Shown here: piece by piece, positions 26,078 through 38,347 of the stretch
Position numbering within the stretch: position 1 is the first letter of the stretch
Layout of the letters: the number at the start of each line of letters is the position of its first letter
Source: Batillaria attramentaria
Lineage: Eukaryota > Mollusca > Gastropoda > Batillariidae
Direction: 5' to 3'
DNA: 64,000 nt
NCBI GenBank assembly: GCA_018292915.2
Contig: JACVVK020000148.1
Location: 787,001 to 851,000, forward strand
Position numbers and translations under genes: made by a program
Notes under the pieces: model-generated
Seen by the model: only the letters and a program-made list of their open reading frames with translations
Databases searched by the model: none
What the model was told of the DNA's origin: nothing

Positions 26078-29000
26078 CATGATGCACGTAAAGAATCTTA
26101 TCTTTTGATGTATACATGCCAGTGGGGTTGGGGGCACATTTTTATGGCAAGTACGTGTATATATTTAAGTGACATGCAGAGAATGTTGACATTTATTGCA
26201 CTGTACGCTGTCATGGATATCAACATGGATGATAACTGAAGAAACGTTCCCTTGTCTGAACGGCCATCTTATGCCTGGCGGCTGTATAGATGAAACACTT
26301 GTTAATATCCTGTCAGTAATAACTTAAACAAAATAAATATCAACCCTCACATTTATAATGACTACAGTAAAAAGTGTTCATCAGAAAACCCACAGTTTGT
26401 GTGGGCACTCCCAAGACATTAAGTGTGTGTGCAGCACAAGTACTACCCATAGCAACATCCCTTAGCAGATTATGGGGATTATGGTGACAAAACAGAGTAC
26501 TCAACAGCCTCTTGTAAACCTGTGCGAGTTCCACTCTAAAAACCGGTACTGGTATTTGTGCAATACCCACATCAGGGTTACACGTACACTACTATGATCA
26601 TACTAGCAGTTCAACATCTCGACAAATCCTGTTGTGATCATGCAGGGCAGGCGTTTCTCACAGTAATAAGCTGAACATGTACTTTATTTTGCATGTGGGT
26701 TTTAACAGGTCAACAAATTGTAAAAACGTGCCCCAATTAGGCAAATTGTTGCAATGTCATGCCAAAGAAGCATACGAGGTATGCTTAATTAAACTGAAAC
26801 AAAAATTTTAAAACAGAGATCATAAGTCATTTCTTGAAAAATACACTGTTTGAAAATCAGTCAGAAGGGAATAGTCAAAATCCTTATTTTCACCCTCTGC
26901 AATTCACATATTAAACGCTTAATTAAAACAAAACTAATCTTTGACAGAAACACAAAGCATAACAAAATTTGTTCAAAGAGTAGGTTAAGTAATGTATGTA
27001 GATCTTTCAATGATGTATGTGTTTGCATTTTTCTGTGCTCATTTCACACAATGCAAACATGCCTACAAGGTAGCCATGTACATGTATAATACACACCAAT
27101 ACATGATCTTTGTGACCATCAAACTAACATCAATGAACTGGTGCATGTCTTTCACACATTAATGGGCAGACTGGATTCCATGGCCGTTCCAAACCACCCT
27201 ACAGCAATTGCTCTAATAATTTATTAACAATTTCAGCAAGTTTTGCAATAGGAGGGCAATTTCAAAAGAAGTCCAGAACCTCACACTCCAACATTCGTTC
27301 TTTGAAAGATCCCGACTACAATCCATCTGTCAACTTCAAGTCAGTGAAAGTCCACGAAGTACGATATGCAAAACAAAAGTTTTTCTTAAACTGTAAACTG
27401 CCTGTGAGTAGCGATACTGGAAACAGTAAGAATGCATGGACAAAGAATGCATTGATTGTGAATGTGAATTTAATAAGCGCGCACAAGTTGAGCAAAAGCT
27501 ACATCGCAGAAAAGCCCAATGCACATGTATTCAGAAATGGAAGCCAATTCTGTTGTAACTGCCAGGGGATGGATGAAAGGTTGGGGGGGGGGGGAGGGGG
27601 GTCAAGGTGTCTGAAAATAAATTATATGCACAATATTCATCTGAAGGCACAAAGATCTGAAAGTCGGATGGTGCTTATGCAATGAATCACAGAGAATAAC
27701 AGTTAAAGTGTATCAGAAGACATAAGCATGGAACCAGGTGAGTATGCTCTATTGACATGCATCTGCTGTCTGGCAGTGTACAGATTGGGCGAGTCCTTCC
27801 ACACACGTCTGGTTGGTACATGGCATTTGGAGCAACATGGTTAAACCCCACAACAGCCCAGCACACTAAGAGCCCCATCTCCAAAAAAGACAGGTCTTTT
27901 TTGGAAACACAGGAAACAGTATGCAGCATGAGTCAACTTATTACATCAGCCTCTCGTGTGTGTTTTTTTTTTATTCGCATATGATAACAGTTCATCGCAA
28001 ATAGACAAAGCAAAAATCTGCATGTATGCAAAACATGAATGCATGTGCACAACACTGTTCATGCAAATCAATTGGTGATGCCGGCGTGTACCTTGAATTT
28101 TCATACACATAATTATGTGGGGGTCTGTGAGTATCATCGGGATGGCAGTTTTGTACATACAGTAAGATTTCAGTGCATGTAATTCTTCAACACACCAAGT
28201 CACCAAAACAACAACACTGTCTTGTTCCCATGAATGTCTTAGGAGGCCTCACGCTTGCAGTACGAGTGCCAGATAGCTCACAGATGTGAAACTTTCATGC
28301 TCCAGAGCACACTGCTGCTCTTTCCAAAAATACAGACTGCATGAACTCCACTCTCTGTAAATGCCACAGAGTAATTTTCACGTGCGTTCCACCCACACAC
28401 GTGTGATCAGCAACTCTTGAAGTGCACATTGTTTGCTCTCTCTGTCTCACTTTACAATGGAGATAGGGGTGAAAATACCCTCCTGAGATAAAACGAGTGG
28501 GCAAAAGCACTCGTTAGTATGGAAATCCTGTAGCAGCCCTGGGTCAGGTCACACATGAGGACTCCTTCACCGCAAGTTACATTGGATCTGGACCTCAGCA
28601 TTCAAGCTTCATCCAGTGCTTGTTAAGTGAAATCTATCTGAAACCTGCAACAGAAGAGTCTGTAAGGCTCTGCAGACACTGTAGCATGTGGGGTGATGCT
28701 GGATGTGGTCTGTCAAGCTTATGCCGTTATGGGAAGCGCTGGTCCAAGCTGCAAGATGTTTAGGTGAAGCACAGTCAAGACAAGCAAAGCACATGTGGAA
28801 TATGCATAGTCCACATTGTTACCAGCTTGCTAGGAGTTTATCAGTACATGTACAAGCAGCCCTCACTGTGTAAAGCTCTTTCTTTTGTAAGTGAAATCCT
28901 GAATATGCTGCGCGTCTGTGAAATACATATCTCATGACATTTTGCCTGGTAAAATAAACGGAGATCAGTATAAGACTAGAGATCGATGAGATAAAGGAAT

Positions 29001-29231
29001 GAGTACAGGGTACAAGTGGCCAGCCTGCAAAACATCTGTGAAAGCAATTTGGGTGTACCAGTAGCAAATCCATGATTCCATGAACCACCAGGCCTCTCAT
29101 GATAATATGCAGCACATTTTGTTCTTGATTGCATTAACACTATTTAGAGGACATGTACACAGCCTGGAGGATTAACATAAAAATGTCTGTTAAATTGGCC
29201 GTGGAGGGCATGACAGATTAATAAGGAAAAT

Positions 29232-29232
<1 letters not shown>

Positions 29233-29306
<74 letters not shown>
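29233..29306. repeat. 74-base poly(C) tract
   Basis: An unbroken run of 74 C, followed by CATACACACACACACATG. On the START-gene strand it reads poly(G). The exact length may be unreliable, because such runs are hard to sequence. Confidence 0.9.
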
Positions 29307-30002
29307 ATACACACACACACATGATGCTGCACCAGGTGTGGATCTTAGTCTTGAGTTCAGAAGCTTGGCTAACTGTGAGGTATGAGACAGACTGCTGCCT
29401 AGCTAGGGTAACAAGTAACATTATGCACATATATACTGTATGTATGGCAGAGTTCCACAGTACTGCTTGGGTTACCAGCCATGTGGTGGTATGATGATGC
29501 TGACTTGCAGTAGGCTGGTATTGCAGCATACTACAGAAGCAGATATTATCCAGTATATGCCTTGAAGCCGCAGAAGCGTAAATGGGGAAGGTGTTCATTA
29601 CACAAACCACTGTGCTGAGGTGCAGACATGGTCTGAAACTGGCTTATTGGTTAACTTGGTCACCTCACAAATCCAAGTTTCATCTCTGCTGGCTAGTAGT
29701 GGTGACGTTACCTCGTAAGCCAGGTTCAGATGGAATAGCTAGTAACACATTCAGAGGATTTAACAAGAACATGAAATACAAATTATGTCTGAACTGACAC
29801 GGACACACCCATTCTGTCAACAGTATGTCCTGGAAGAGGTCCAAACAAAAAAAGCCAATCTGTTACACAGTTCAGGCACATTCACTCATTGTTTCTTCAT
29901 ACAGTGCATTTCAAAGCCACAACTGCTCACAACTGACTACCAGTGACAGAGACGACACCCTGGCTGGATGATGGCAAGGACTGTCAGTGGCCTGTGCCAT
30001 AC

Positions 30003-30058
30003 AGGGTGTGGGGTGGGTGTTTGGGAGTTTAACGTCCTTTTCCACCACATAAGGGTGA
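30003..30058 (-). mobile_element. SINE 3'-end fragment (family B)
   Basis: On the minus strand it reads CCACCTTATGTGGTGGAAAA then GGACGTTAAACTCCCAAACA, matching the 3' part of the full elements at 38648-38823 and 48306-48478. The tRNA-like head is absent. Confidence 0.75.
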
Positions 30059-30431
30059 TCTGTGCCAGATAAATGATAATGGGTGGAGAGAAATCTGAGA
30101 CTCAACTTGCACGAGCTATGTCTTGGCCATAGTAACTTGCACGCTGACTAGAAGCAAGCAATGAGGCAATGATCGTCAATCAGACCTACAACAGTGTGGC
30201 AGAGTCCTGGTAAACCAGAGAGCCATTGCAACACTTTTGAAGATGACTCTATGGAGACTTCTGCGATGAAGCGCATATGGGCTTTCCCAAGCACACAGCT
30301 GCCATCTCGGACTAACTGGGGTGCACTGACTGAAAGCGAGTAGCAACCTGTGATAAGCAAGCTGCAAGGCTGGTTACAGGAATTGCTGGCACGGAAATCT
30401 GCTGGTACTGAGATGACTCGTCATGTCGGCG

Positions 30432-33400
30432 CTATAAAGGAATAACCGGTGCTGACTTGCGACGGGCGAGCTGAACAGCTGGCTTGAGGTACTGCTGGAG
30501 GTAGGAGATGGAGATGGGCTGGCGACACATCATCTCCTCCAGCGGCAGTCGATCAGAACCCGACTTGGACGGACCGTAGTCCACCTGCATGAGGTACGTG
30601 ACCAGAGAGTACAGCCTGTTGTCCTTCCGCACTGACTCGATAATCCAGCCACTTGGAAGCATCTGAAATAGAAATGTTGAAAATTCTTTCACATGGAAAT
30701 TCATTTTGCAGAAACAGAATCATCATTAACAGTACCAGTACAGATATTCAGTGCCACACAATAAGCTAGCCCAGCCAGCCCCCCCCCCCCCCCCCCAAAA
30801 AAAAAAAAAAATCATTTCCAATTCTGCAATCTGTTATAGCAAACAGTAATACCAGTCTACTAACATACGCACAGTTGCGGCCCAAATGTAGTGAGATAGA
30901 TAAATACACTGCTAGTGATTAAGCTGCAGTGCAAGACTGTGTAGTTCTGTATTGCTCCATTCTGCCCCTGAGTTACAAATAACCCACTAAAAACAGCTTG
31001 ACTTGAAGCTGACAGCAGACTATATTTTAAACCAGGGATATGTACCATACAGCAAATTTAAAAAAAAAAAAAATCACCTGTGCACGAATTGTATTCTCAG
31101 CAACAGGCGCCGAATCATGCTCTATAGATGTATAAGCCAGGATATATTTTGATGCCTCAACCCTCTCTCCCTGCAGACAGCAAACATCGCAGCTTTCCTT
31201 CCGCAGCAACCCCAGCACTTCCTGGTAAAGGTAGACTGCAGTGATACAAAATACTATGCATGAATGAATTTAGTTGATTACTGTACAATGAAGAGTTCAT
31301 GGTAGTCACATTCAATATCTGCAACTTGTTAAACTCCTTAAAATTGTGACGGGGATGAAAAGACTCAAATACACACACAAACACACATACACACACACAT
31401 ACCAACACCAACAAATAAGAAAGAATAACGTAATCAGACATCTCCTGCCCGCAAAACACTCACCCACTTTAATGCCGTCTGAAATGTGTTCCAAAATGTC
31501 AACTTTCTGTAAAGAGGAAAACAGTTTTGAGTTAAAAATGGTCCAACACTATATGCACATGATAAAGAAAAAAACAAAACAAAAACACCCCAACAACAAC
31601 CAAAAAAACCCCTGTATCATTTTGATTTCGTTGAACTCTTGATAATTAAGTAATGCTGCCTCTTTCACTTAATAATAATAATAATAATAATAATGAGTAT
31701 TGTATAGGCGCTTTACCAAGTTTCATGAATCGGCTCAAAGCCGCGAACTGAACCCGACACGCACGCGAATCACACGCATTCTCTCACACACTGGACATAA
31801 ACACATTACAATCATGTGGTGCGAAGGGTCAGCTCAGCTACTTTAAATTTCGGAATGTAGAATTGCATTTATTTTTCAAATTTGGTGGGCTGAACATTTC
31901 CAAAGCAGAGGGGGAGGAAGCCAGAGTACCCGGAGAGAACCCCCGACGATCGGCCCGAATAAACGGTGCCACATACGAGAAGGAAAAATTCTTTGCCCCG
32001 TGTGGGACTCGAACCCCTGACCTCTCGCATTGGTAACAGGTCTCTTAACCACTAGACCACCGACCGCCCCACTTACATGTTTTCAGTACTCATGGCAACT
32101 GTACAAAACTGATTCACTTTTCTGAGACAGGCTCAAACATGTTCACATGAACAAGAATAGGTTTTAAATTAAAGTGCCTAATGGTCAACCATAGCATAAC
32201 AAGTTACCTTCAAAGTATCATCATATGTAAAACGTGTGCGAGGGTTACGAATGGCATCCCAGACAGTCTTGGGGGGAGCCAGCACAAATCCTTTTCCAAG
32301 ATAACTGAAACACATACATTCATAGATAGCATCAACTAAGACAGCAGTCCACAACACATACTTATTCAGGATGACCAGACAGTCAAAACTCTGCTCGATA
32401 CCCTGTCATACTCGTATTCTATTTGTAAGCCTCAAGTCACACTGTAATATTTCATGTTTAGAGACAAACCTTTGCACTGATGATCCACTTGGAGGTATTT
32501 TCTTCAGCACCACGACATTGTTCTCAAAGCTTGAGTACCTGAAAACAATACAGTGATTGTAGCGATGGACAGCGTAACACATCTGACAGCCTTTCACACA
32601 GCTCCCTTTCACTGCACGACCCATAAAGTTCTTATGAACAACTGCATGGCCCACTAAGTTCTTATGAACCTAAACTGCTTTGCTGCTTCCAGAAGTATCA
32701 AGGTGACTTCTACTTACACCCAGCCATTCGATGACTCTGCCTGCGCTTGTGCAGGTTTCTCCAAGTCAATGTTTGAAGCTCGAAAAGCCTGTGGAAAAAG
32801 AAGAAAGAAAAAAAAAGAAAGAAAGTAAGAAAAAAAAAAAGAAGCAGAAATTGTGTGAACATTTCATATAACACATATCAGCTCCAACACATAACAAATT
32901 TGCAGAAATTTTAACTTGCAATTTTCGTTGGCACTGACTAGGAAAAAGATAAACTTATGATTGCAATCAAGAGTCTGAAAAGTGTACAGCTTTTGAATCA
33001 CAAAAGAAGCAACATATTACTCACCTACAAGCTTTCCCAGTAAACACTCCTTTATTGTAATTAAAAACAATGCAAAAATGCCTACACCATTACATGCCAT
33101 GGGCTCTGTTAAACAGGTTCGTGTGACTGTGAGTGCTGCCATAGGAGAACTCACCTCTGCCAGTAGCTCTGCAGCAGCCTGGTTGATCATGGTCTGATAG
33201 CGCGCAATGGCTTTTGCTGGAGACATAATGACAGTAAATGCAATGTACTTCAGACAAGTAATAAGTACAACATCCCTTTGTAACAAGTCTGAGGATATGA
33301 ACTTCAAAACCAATCCTCACAATTTTCTGTCTTACAAATGACTGCAGTGACAACAGTTTTGAAAAAAAAAAGCCTCTATGTTTATCAAAAAGAAATATAT

Positions 33401-36400
33401 GCCATGTGATTCTCTTTCAGATATTTTCTCTGTCCACAATAAAATATCAGCATTAAAATGATAAAAAAAGCACCAAAAAATGAATTGTATCTAGGTTTAT
33501 ACTTTGCCACCCCACTAACACGGTAAGTGAAACTATACCCTTACAGTCTCACAGAACTTTACAAGAATTCCCTTTTTCTTTTCTTTTTTTATCCACACAC
33601 CTGCTGCCTCAGATTTGGGTGAAAAGTCAAGGCGAGGTGGAGATGGTGAGGGACTATGCCTTGGGCCTTCACTGTGAGACCTCTGCAGCACAGCTTTCTT
33701 GCGATTGGCAAGCAGACCGACCTTTGCCCCACTCGTGTCTCCCGCGCCCTGATCCTTAAGGTCATCATCATCCGAAGGCTGCCCCATCTCCGCAAACTCA
33801 TCACTGTCAAAGTCTGATTCAACCTCTTCCTCCTCCTTGATCGCGTGCGAATTGTCGCCCGCGAGCCCAGATCGTGCTAGCAAACCGCCAGCATTCCCAC
33901 TGCTGCGATAACGGAGAATGGATGACGATCTCCTGATGCTCTCAGGAATGGCAGCTTTGGACCCAGCGTCCGAGCCTGAGCCTTTCCCGCTGCTAGAGTA
34001 CTGATCCACGAACTGTCGGAAGCGAGAGAAGAGGCCTCCCTCTGAAGGCTTCGACGGAGGGGACGAGGCCGGCTTGACGAAGGGATTGGGGGTTGTGGGT
34101 TTGTCGTTGACCACCACATGGTGGGGAAGGGAGATCTGCAACAGTGGGGTCATCTGCAAACGGCGAAGCTGAATGTACTCGTTGAGGGAAGAGAGGAGAA
34201 CGGAAGGTGCTTCATCTGCTGGGATGACCAGACCAGTGTGGGACGAGGACCATGTCACCACTGTCAGCAAGCAGTGATCCAACTCTGCAATAAAGAATAT
34301 CTGCTCAGGTGTGTATTCAAACAGAATATAATACAACCAGACTGCAAATTAAAAATAAAAACTGAACCAAGGCATACGATATAATCAAAAGTCTGTACAC
34401 TGGTTTTAGTCAAAATTTAAAAGATCCTACAATGAGAAATACCCAACAACACAGTGAGGTCTTTTAAAAAACACACCAAAACAAACAAAAGCAAAGACAC
34501 ACACACACAGTCTCACACATACAGACACACACAAAAAATGATGCAAAATGATAAAACTTTCCCCCCAAAAAACAAACAAACAAACAAAATTAATGCAAGG
34601 AAAACAATTAAGAAATCTGACCCTCGACAGGCTGGATAAGGTAGAAAACAAATGACTGAGATGTCTCATCCATCTGCAGGAGCCAGCTACATCCATTGTC
34701 TTCTCTGTGCCAAAATCTGCAAAGAGAATGGTGATGGTGGGTTGTAAGTCTATGACATGGTGTGGGGGGAATTTTTCATCAAAACTACATGGACAAGCTG
34801 CAAAACAATCTTAAAATGAGGCTTACACCAATATCCCCTGAATAAAACAAAATCTACATTGACAAAATGATTATGACGGAGAAGGGGGTGGGGGAAAAGG
34901 CAAGGGAAGCCACTTTACTCAAGTCTTTCACCAAAGTATTCAATTTCTTACCGTTTGTAGTCCTCAATGACAGTTGGTATGACGATATTTGCATTATCAC
35001 TTTGTCGCCATGGCCAGTGGTATCTTGGAGGTTGTGCGCGCTCCACTCGTACATTATCTCGCTGTACAGGCTGCGATGGGAGCCACTTGCTTCGGCCGTT
35101 CCACTCGGAGGCTGCCAATTCATGCACACTGCGAGCAGCAATCACCCCTGGTTTCCATTCACAGCTCAGGGAGGCATCTTTGATAAGTTGCAAGATGGAC
35201 TGAAAATAGGATGATAACATGAATTACAATCAAACGTAATTATAGGAAAACTTCGTTTGATGTACAAAATCATTCTGAATGTAAAATAAAAATTCAAGTC
35301 GTAAAGACTATTTGCACTGCAGTTTGATTGTTAAAGATTATCCTTTAACCCTTGTGGTGCTGAAAACGGAATATTTCGGATTACCTCTATGGCATAAAAC
35401 AAATTAATTTAGTAAGACCAGGGTTAAGAAGCATGTTCAAAAGAAGTATGTTCAATTGAAAACTCGTTTAATCCTGAAAGATGGTTCTCCTGCTGTGTAT
35501 CATGCTTTTTTTTTAGCAGCATAACAATCCAAATTAGCATCCTAAGAATAAAAGATAAAGATAACTTTTTTAAATCCCACTGCTTGGAAAGACCACCACT
35601 GCAACAGTGATATGACAGGTTCCTAAGCACAGTGTGGCATGTAAAGCTCCTAAAGCCAACCAAACGTATGCCGTATGGCAACACTCTTCAGAATGAATGA
35701 CTGCTTGACTGACAGTCACAGACCTGCGCAGACGCACTGACTCTGTCGAAAGTGGCATAGACCTTGATGCAGGGAGCACTGCGGGCACTGGTGAAAGTGA
35801 GGAAGTGTGTCCACACCCTGTGGCCATGGATGAAGTTGTGGATTTTCCAGCCCTTCTGGTACGACACTGGGAACGGCTGCAAGCACAGGCAAAACGTTAG
35901 TGTTGAAAATCAGAAAAAGGAAACCGAGGCTGAATATGTATGAAAATCTAAGCAAAACCATGCTTATCAGACCTAACCAGCTGCTGTGACCACTGCAGGA
36001 TTAAACAGTTTATATAAATTCGAGTATGAATATATATGAAGTTCAGCCTGTCCCCACTGAACACCTGCTACCCATGCCTGGTTGTAGTAGGCAAGATTAA
36101 CACATCCCCAACACAGTATACATACAACCATCCCCGACACACACATACCCCCCCCCCTCTTGCACACATACACACACACACAGCACAATTTTACAAAACC
36201 TGCATCTAAACAACAGCATACATGGACTGATGGAGTACCAATTACTGGTATGTTGTACATACATGTACTGGTACAGTGTTCGTCTTCACTACCAATCAAG
36301 ATCTGAGGGAAACTGCTCCACAGGGAGTCTTCATCACACAAGTACAGCTGCCCCACGTGGCTTAGTTCAGCTAGATCAACACATGCACACACTATGACTG

Positions 36401-37597
36401 ATACAGCTGGTCAGGAAATGTTTGATGTTGGTCAGGTGATCATGCAACCATTTTTGTTTCAAAGCTGCATCAAAGAAATCTTACCAGTGCACAAATAACA
36501 TGCCTACAGTTGGATAAACCTGTGTGTGACAGCATACCTTTGCATTTTTGAACAGCTCCAGTACCTCAAGGATGGTAAAATTCTCTAGTTTCTGGAAAAA
36601 AGGGACATGATTATCTTAATCAGTATGAAACTAACCAAGTTACCAAGGACTATACATTATAGTCCTCTTCACTGCCCTCCAGTACCTGTTGCCACATCAT
36701 CTTGCTGGCCGTGTGTGTACACGTGTGTGTGTGTGCCAGGGCAGTGGAGGCATTGTATGATGCTGTACATTACATTTGTAGTTAAATGTATGTGTGGAGG
36801 AATTTGTGTACGCTGTCAGCAAGTAGTATACATGTATGTATGTCAATTTCATCATGTAACAGTAAGGTAAATGATATACAGGTCTGATAGTGCTGCATGA
36901 TATTCATGAATGATCAAGAAGCTTGTAAAGGACACTGTGTGGGTGACAAGATGAACTGTCAGGTTCGATTAATTCTAATTTCTAATTCTAGAGCTACAGT
37001 TTGTTTTCTAGTTTACACAGTTTGTCAAAAATTTAATCTAACGCCAATACTCTACATACCTTACTCAAAACGTATGCCTGACCACCGACCCATCGTAGCA
37101 GTGAAAGATACCGCAGAGACAGGATGACAATACCACACAATAAGGTTGCTGACAGTGAGAGGTAGAGCAGATCCATCTTCTTTCGCACCCATCAACAAAG
37201 TACACCAACAGCAAGTTGAGCATTGATAACAACCAACGGGATTATGTCATTCCATTCAACAGGGTGCCAGTCAATGAGGATGACTCATCGGTAAAAACGA
37301 AGCAAGAAATACTGAACTATGCACTTGTCTAGGCCGACTTGTCATTCAGCTGACGATCAACAGGTGGGGCGTACCGTGACAAACGGATCGAACCGACAGA
37401 ACTTGTTCGCATACAGTGGAAATGTCATGTGATCAATCTTGATCATTTCACCCCAGTTTGGGAACTAGATTCCCCTAAATGTTGTCAGCTACAGCAACAC
37501 AGCATAGGGTCAAGAACTGTATGACCGAACAATATATAGTTTCCACATAGTTCTCTAAAGCTCTTACAGCTTTTGTGAAGTCTAAGGAACCAAACAT
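30432..37597 (-). CDS. START-domain protein, possibly with two START-like regions
   Basis: Thirteen coding exons on the minus strand, all in frame: 37597-37568, 36591-36538, 35876-35724, 35199-34952, 34716-34622, 34284-33601, 33216-33155, 32788-32718, 32538-32470, 32304-32208, 31506-31464, 31235-31078 and 30662-30432 (stop TAG); about 664 residues. Residues ~440-655 match the START lipid-transfer pattern: an NGWVYSSFEN opening, KGFVLAPPKTVWDAIRNP, RTRFTYDDTLK, a vLGLLRKESCD strand, YILAYTSIEHD, a PVAENTIRAQ then GWIIE step, LVTYLMQVDYG, and a C-terminal helix. Residues ~12-230 (KLENFTILEVLELF; WKIHNFIHGHRVWTHF; FWHREDNGCSWLLQMDE) look like a more divergent copy of the same fold. Between them lies a Ser/Pro/Gly-rich linker with acidic clusters (KEEEEVESDFDSDEF; SDDDDL) and RRSSS-type basic-serine sites. 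No signal peptide or membrane segment. START domains carry lipid between membranes; the ligand cannot be told. I do not recognise a named orthologue. The start is chosen because ATG-ttt-ggt ends at a consensus donor (GTAAGA) in the right phase. Confidence 0.8.
30779..30811 (-). repeat. C18-A15 (T/G junction on minus strand)
   Basis: Eighteen C followed directly by fifteen A in the last intron of the START gene; complement reads T-run then G-run. Confidence 0.9.
31671..32070 (-). mobile_element. tRNA-derived SINE, family A, about 400 bp
   Basis: On the minus strand it starts with a tRNA-like head: A-box region TGGTCTAGTGGTTAAGAG and B-box GGTTCGAGTCC. A body follows containing GGGTTCTCTCCGGGTACTC and CATGATTGTAATGTGTTTAT, then AAAGCGCCTATACAATACTC and an (ATT)n tail. 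Two more long copies occur at about 42563-42966 (-) and 53670-54102 (+). It sits inside the START-gene intron between exons 10 and 11. Confidence 0.85.
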
Positions 37598-38100
37598 TTC
37601 TACCACCCATCTGCGCCGAAAAGCGGATGTGGTATACAGAGTAAGTGCCCTTGACAAAGATGGCTGCCGCCATATCCAAATGAGACGCCGTGTGTACGCT
37701 GTCTCAGAAAGGGTCCACAAACTGACCAATTTGAATTATTATTGTCTGTCAATAAACAGGTAATTAATTGAGATCAATTTTCTTTTGCATGCGAAATTCC
37801 AGAAAGTGTGTGTGAACGTAATCTGACGGTATTATCATTGGAAAAAAAGGCGGTTGCGAACACGTACTTGCTTTATTCGCGCAGCCGGTGTTACCCAGCG
37901 TGTGTTGTTCTCTTTAGTACTACGTACAGTTGATGCATACTATAAAGTCAGGTCTCAAAGAACATGTATTTAAGTTGGTGATACTGTTTGCTAGCCATTT
38001 CAGATCCTTTATTCAGCGCTTTACCACATGTATGCATTTCCTCTGCAACTGTGCCTTCAGTACGTTTGTGCCCCTTTTTGTTGCAGACACTTTCATCAGA
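37598..38100. promoter_or_regulatory. Candidate bidirectional promoter of the START gene and CPSF2
   Basis: START-gene ATG (37597, -) and CPSF2 ATG (38101, +) are 503 bases apart and divergent. A CAG|GTAATT donor at 37759 and a TTGTTGCAG acceptor at 38086 suggest a non-coding CPSF2 first exon ending at 37759, so the two transcripts may start within about 150 bases of each other. Near 37656-37675 the sequence AAAGATGGCTGCCGCCAT resembles back-to-back YY1 sites (consensus AAnATGGCGGC). Promoter function is inference. Confidence 0.55.
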
Positions 38101-38281
38101 ATGACGTCCATCATCAAAATGCACGTGTTTTCTGGGGCTCATGATGAGTCGCCACCTTGCTACCTTCTTCAAGTTGATGAGTTTCGCTTTTTGCTTGACT
38201 GTGGTTGGGATGAGGACTTCAACATGCACTTCATTAAAGAACTGAAACGGTAACACCAGTAGTTTGCAAATTTTCTTGTGG

Positions 38282-38347
<66 letters not shown>

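Larger units (their letters stand above)
25234..30431. other. Convergent 3' region of TRMT6 and the START gene
   Basis: No coding exon recognised on either strand over 5.2 kb. It lies between two converging stop codons, so it is probably largely 3' UTR. A minus-strand AATAAA (TTTATT at 25581-25586) could end the START-gene transcript, which would give it a UTR of about 4.8 kb. The stretch carries a hAT-like MITE (25882-26077), a 74-base C run (29233-29306) and a SINE 3' fragment (about 30003-30058). UTR extent is inference. Confidence 0.45.

Noticed and set aside
27302..27685. 127-residue plus-strand open frame between TRMT6 and the START gene
   Set aside because: No motif, crosses a G-run, and lies in the convergent 3' region; treated as chance.
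31990..32070. Possible tRNA gene on the minus strand
   Set aside because: It is the head of a dispersed SINE with two other long copies in the window.
37485..37679. Alternative START-gene start MAAAIFVKGTY
   Set aside because: Its frame does not reach a donor in the phase needed by the next exon; the ATG at 37597 ends at a consensus GTAAGA in phase 0.
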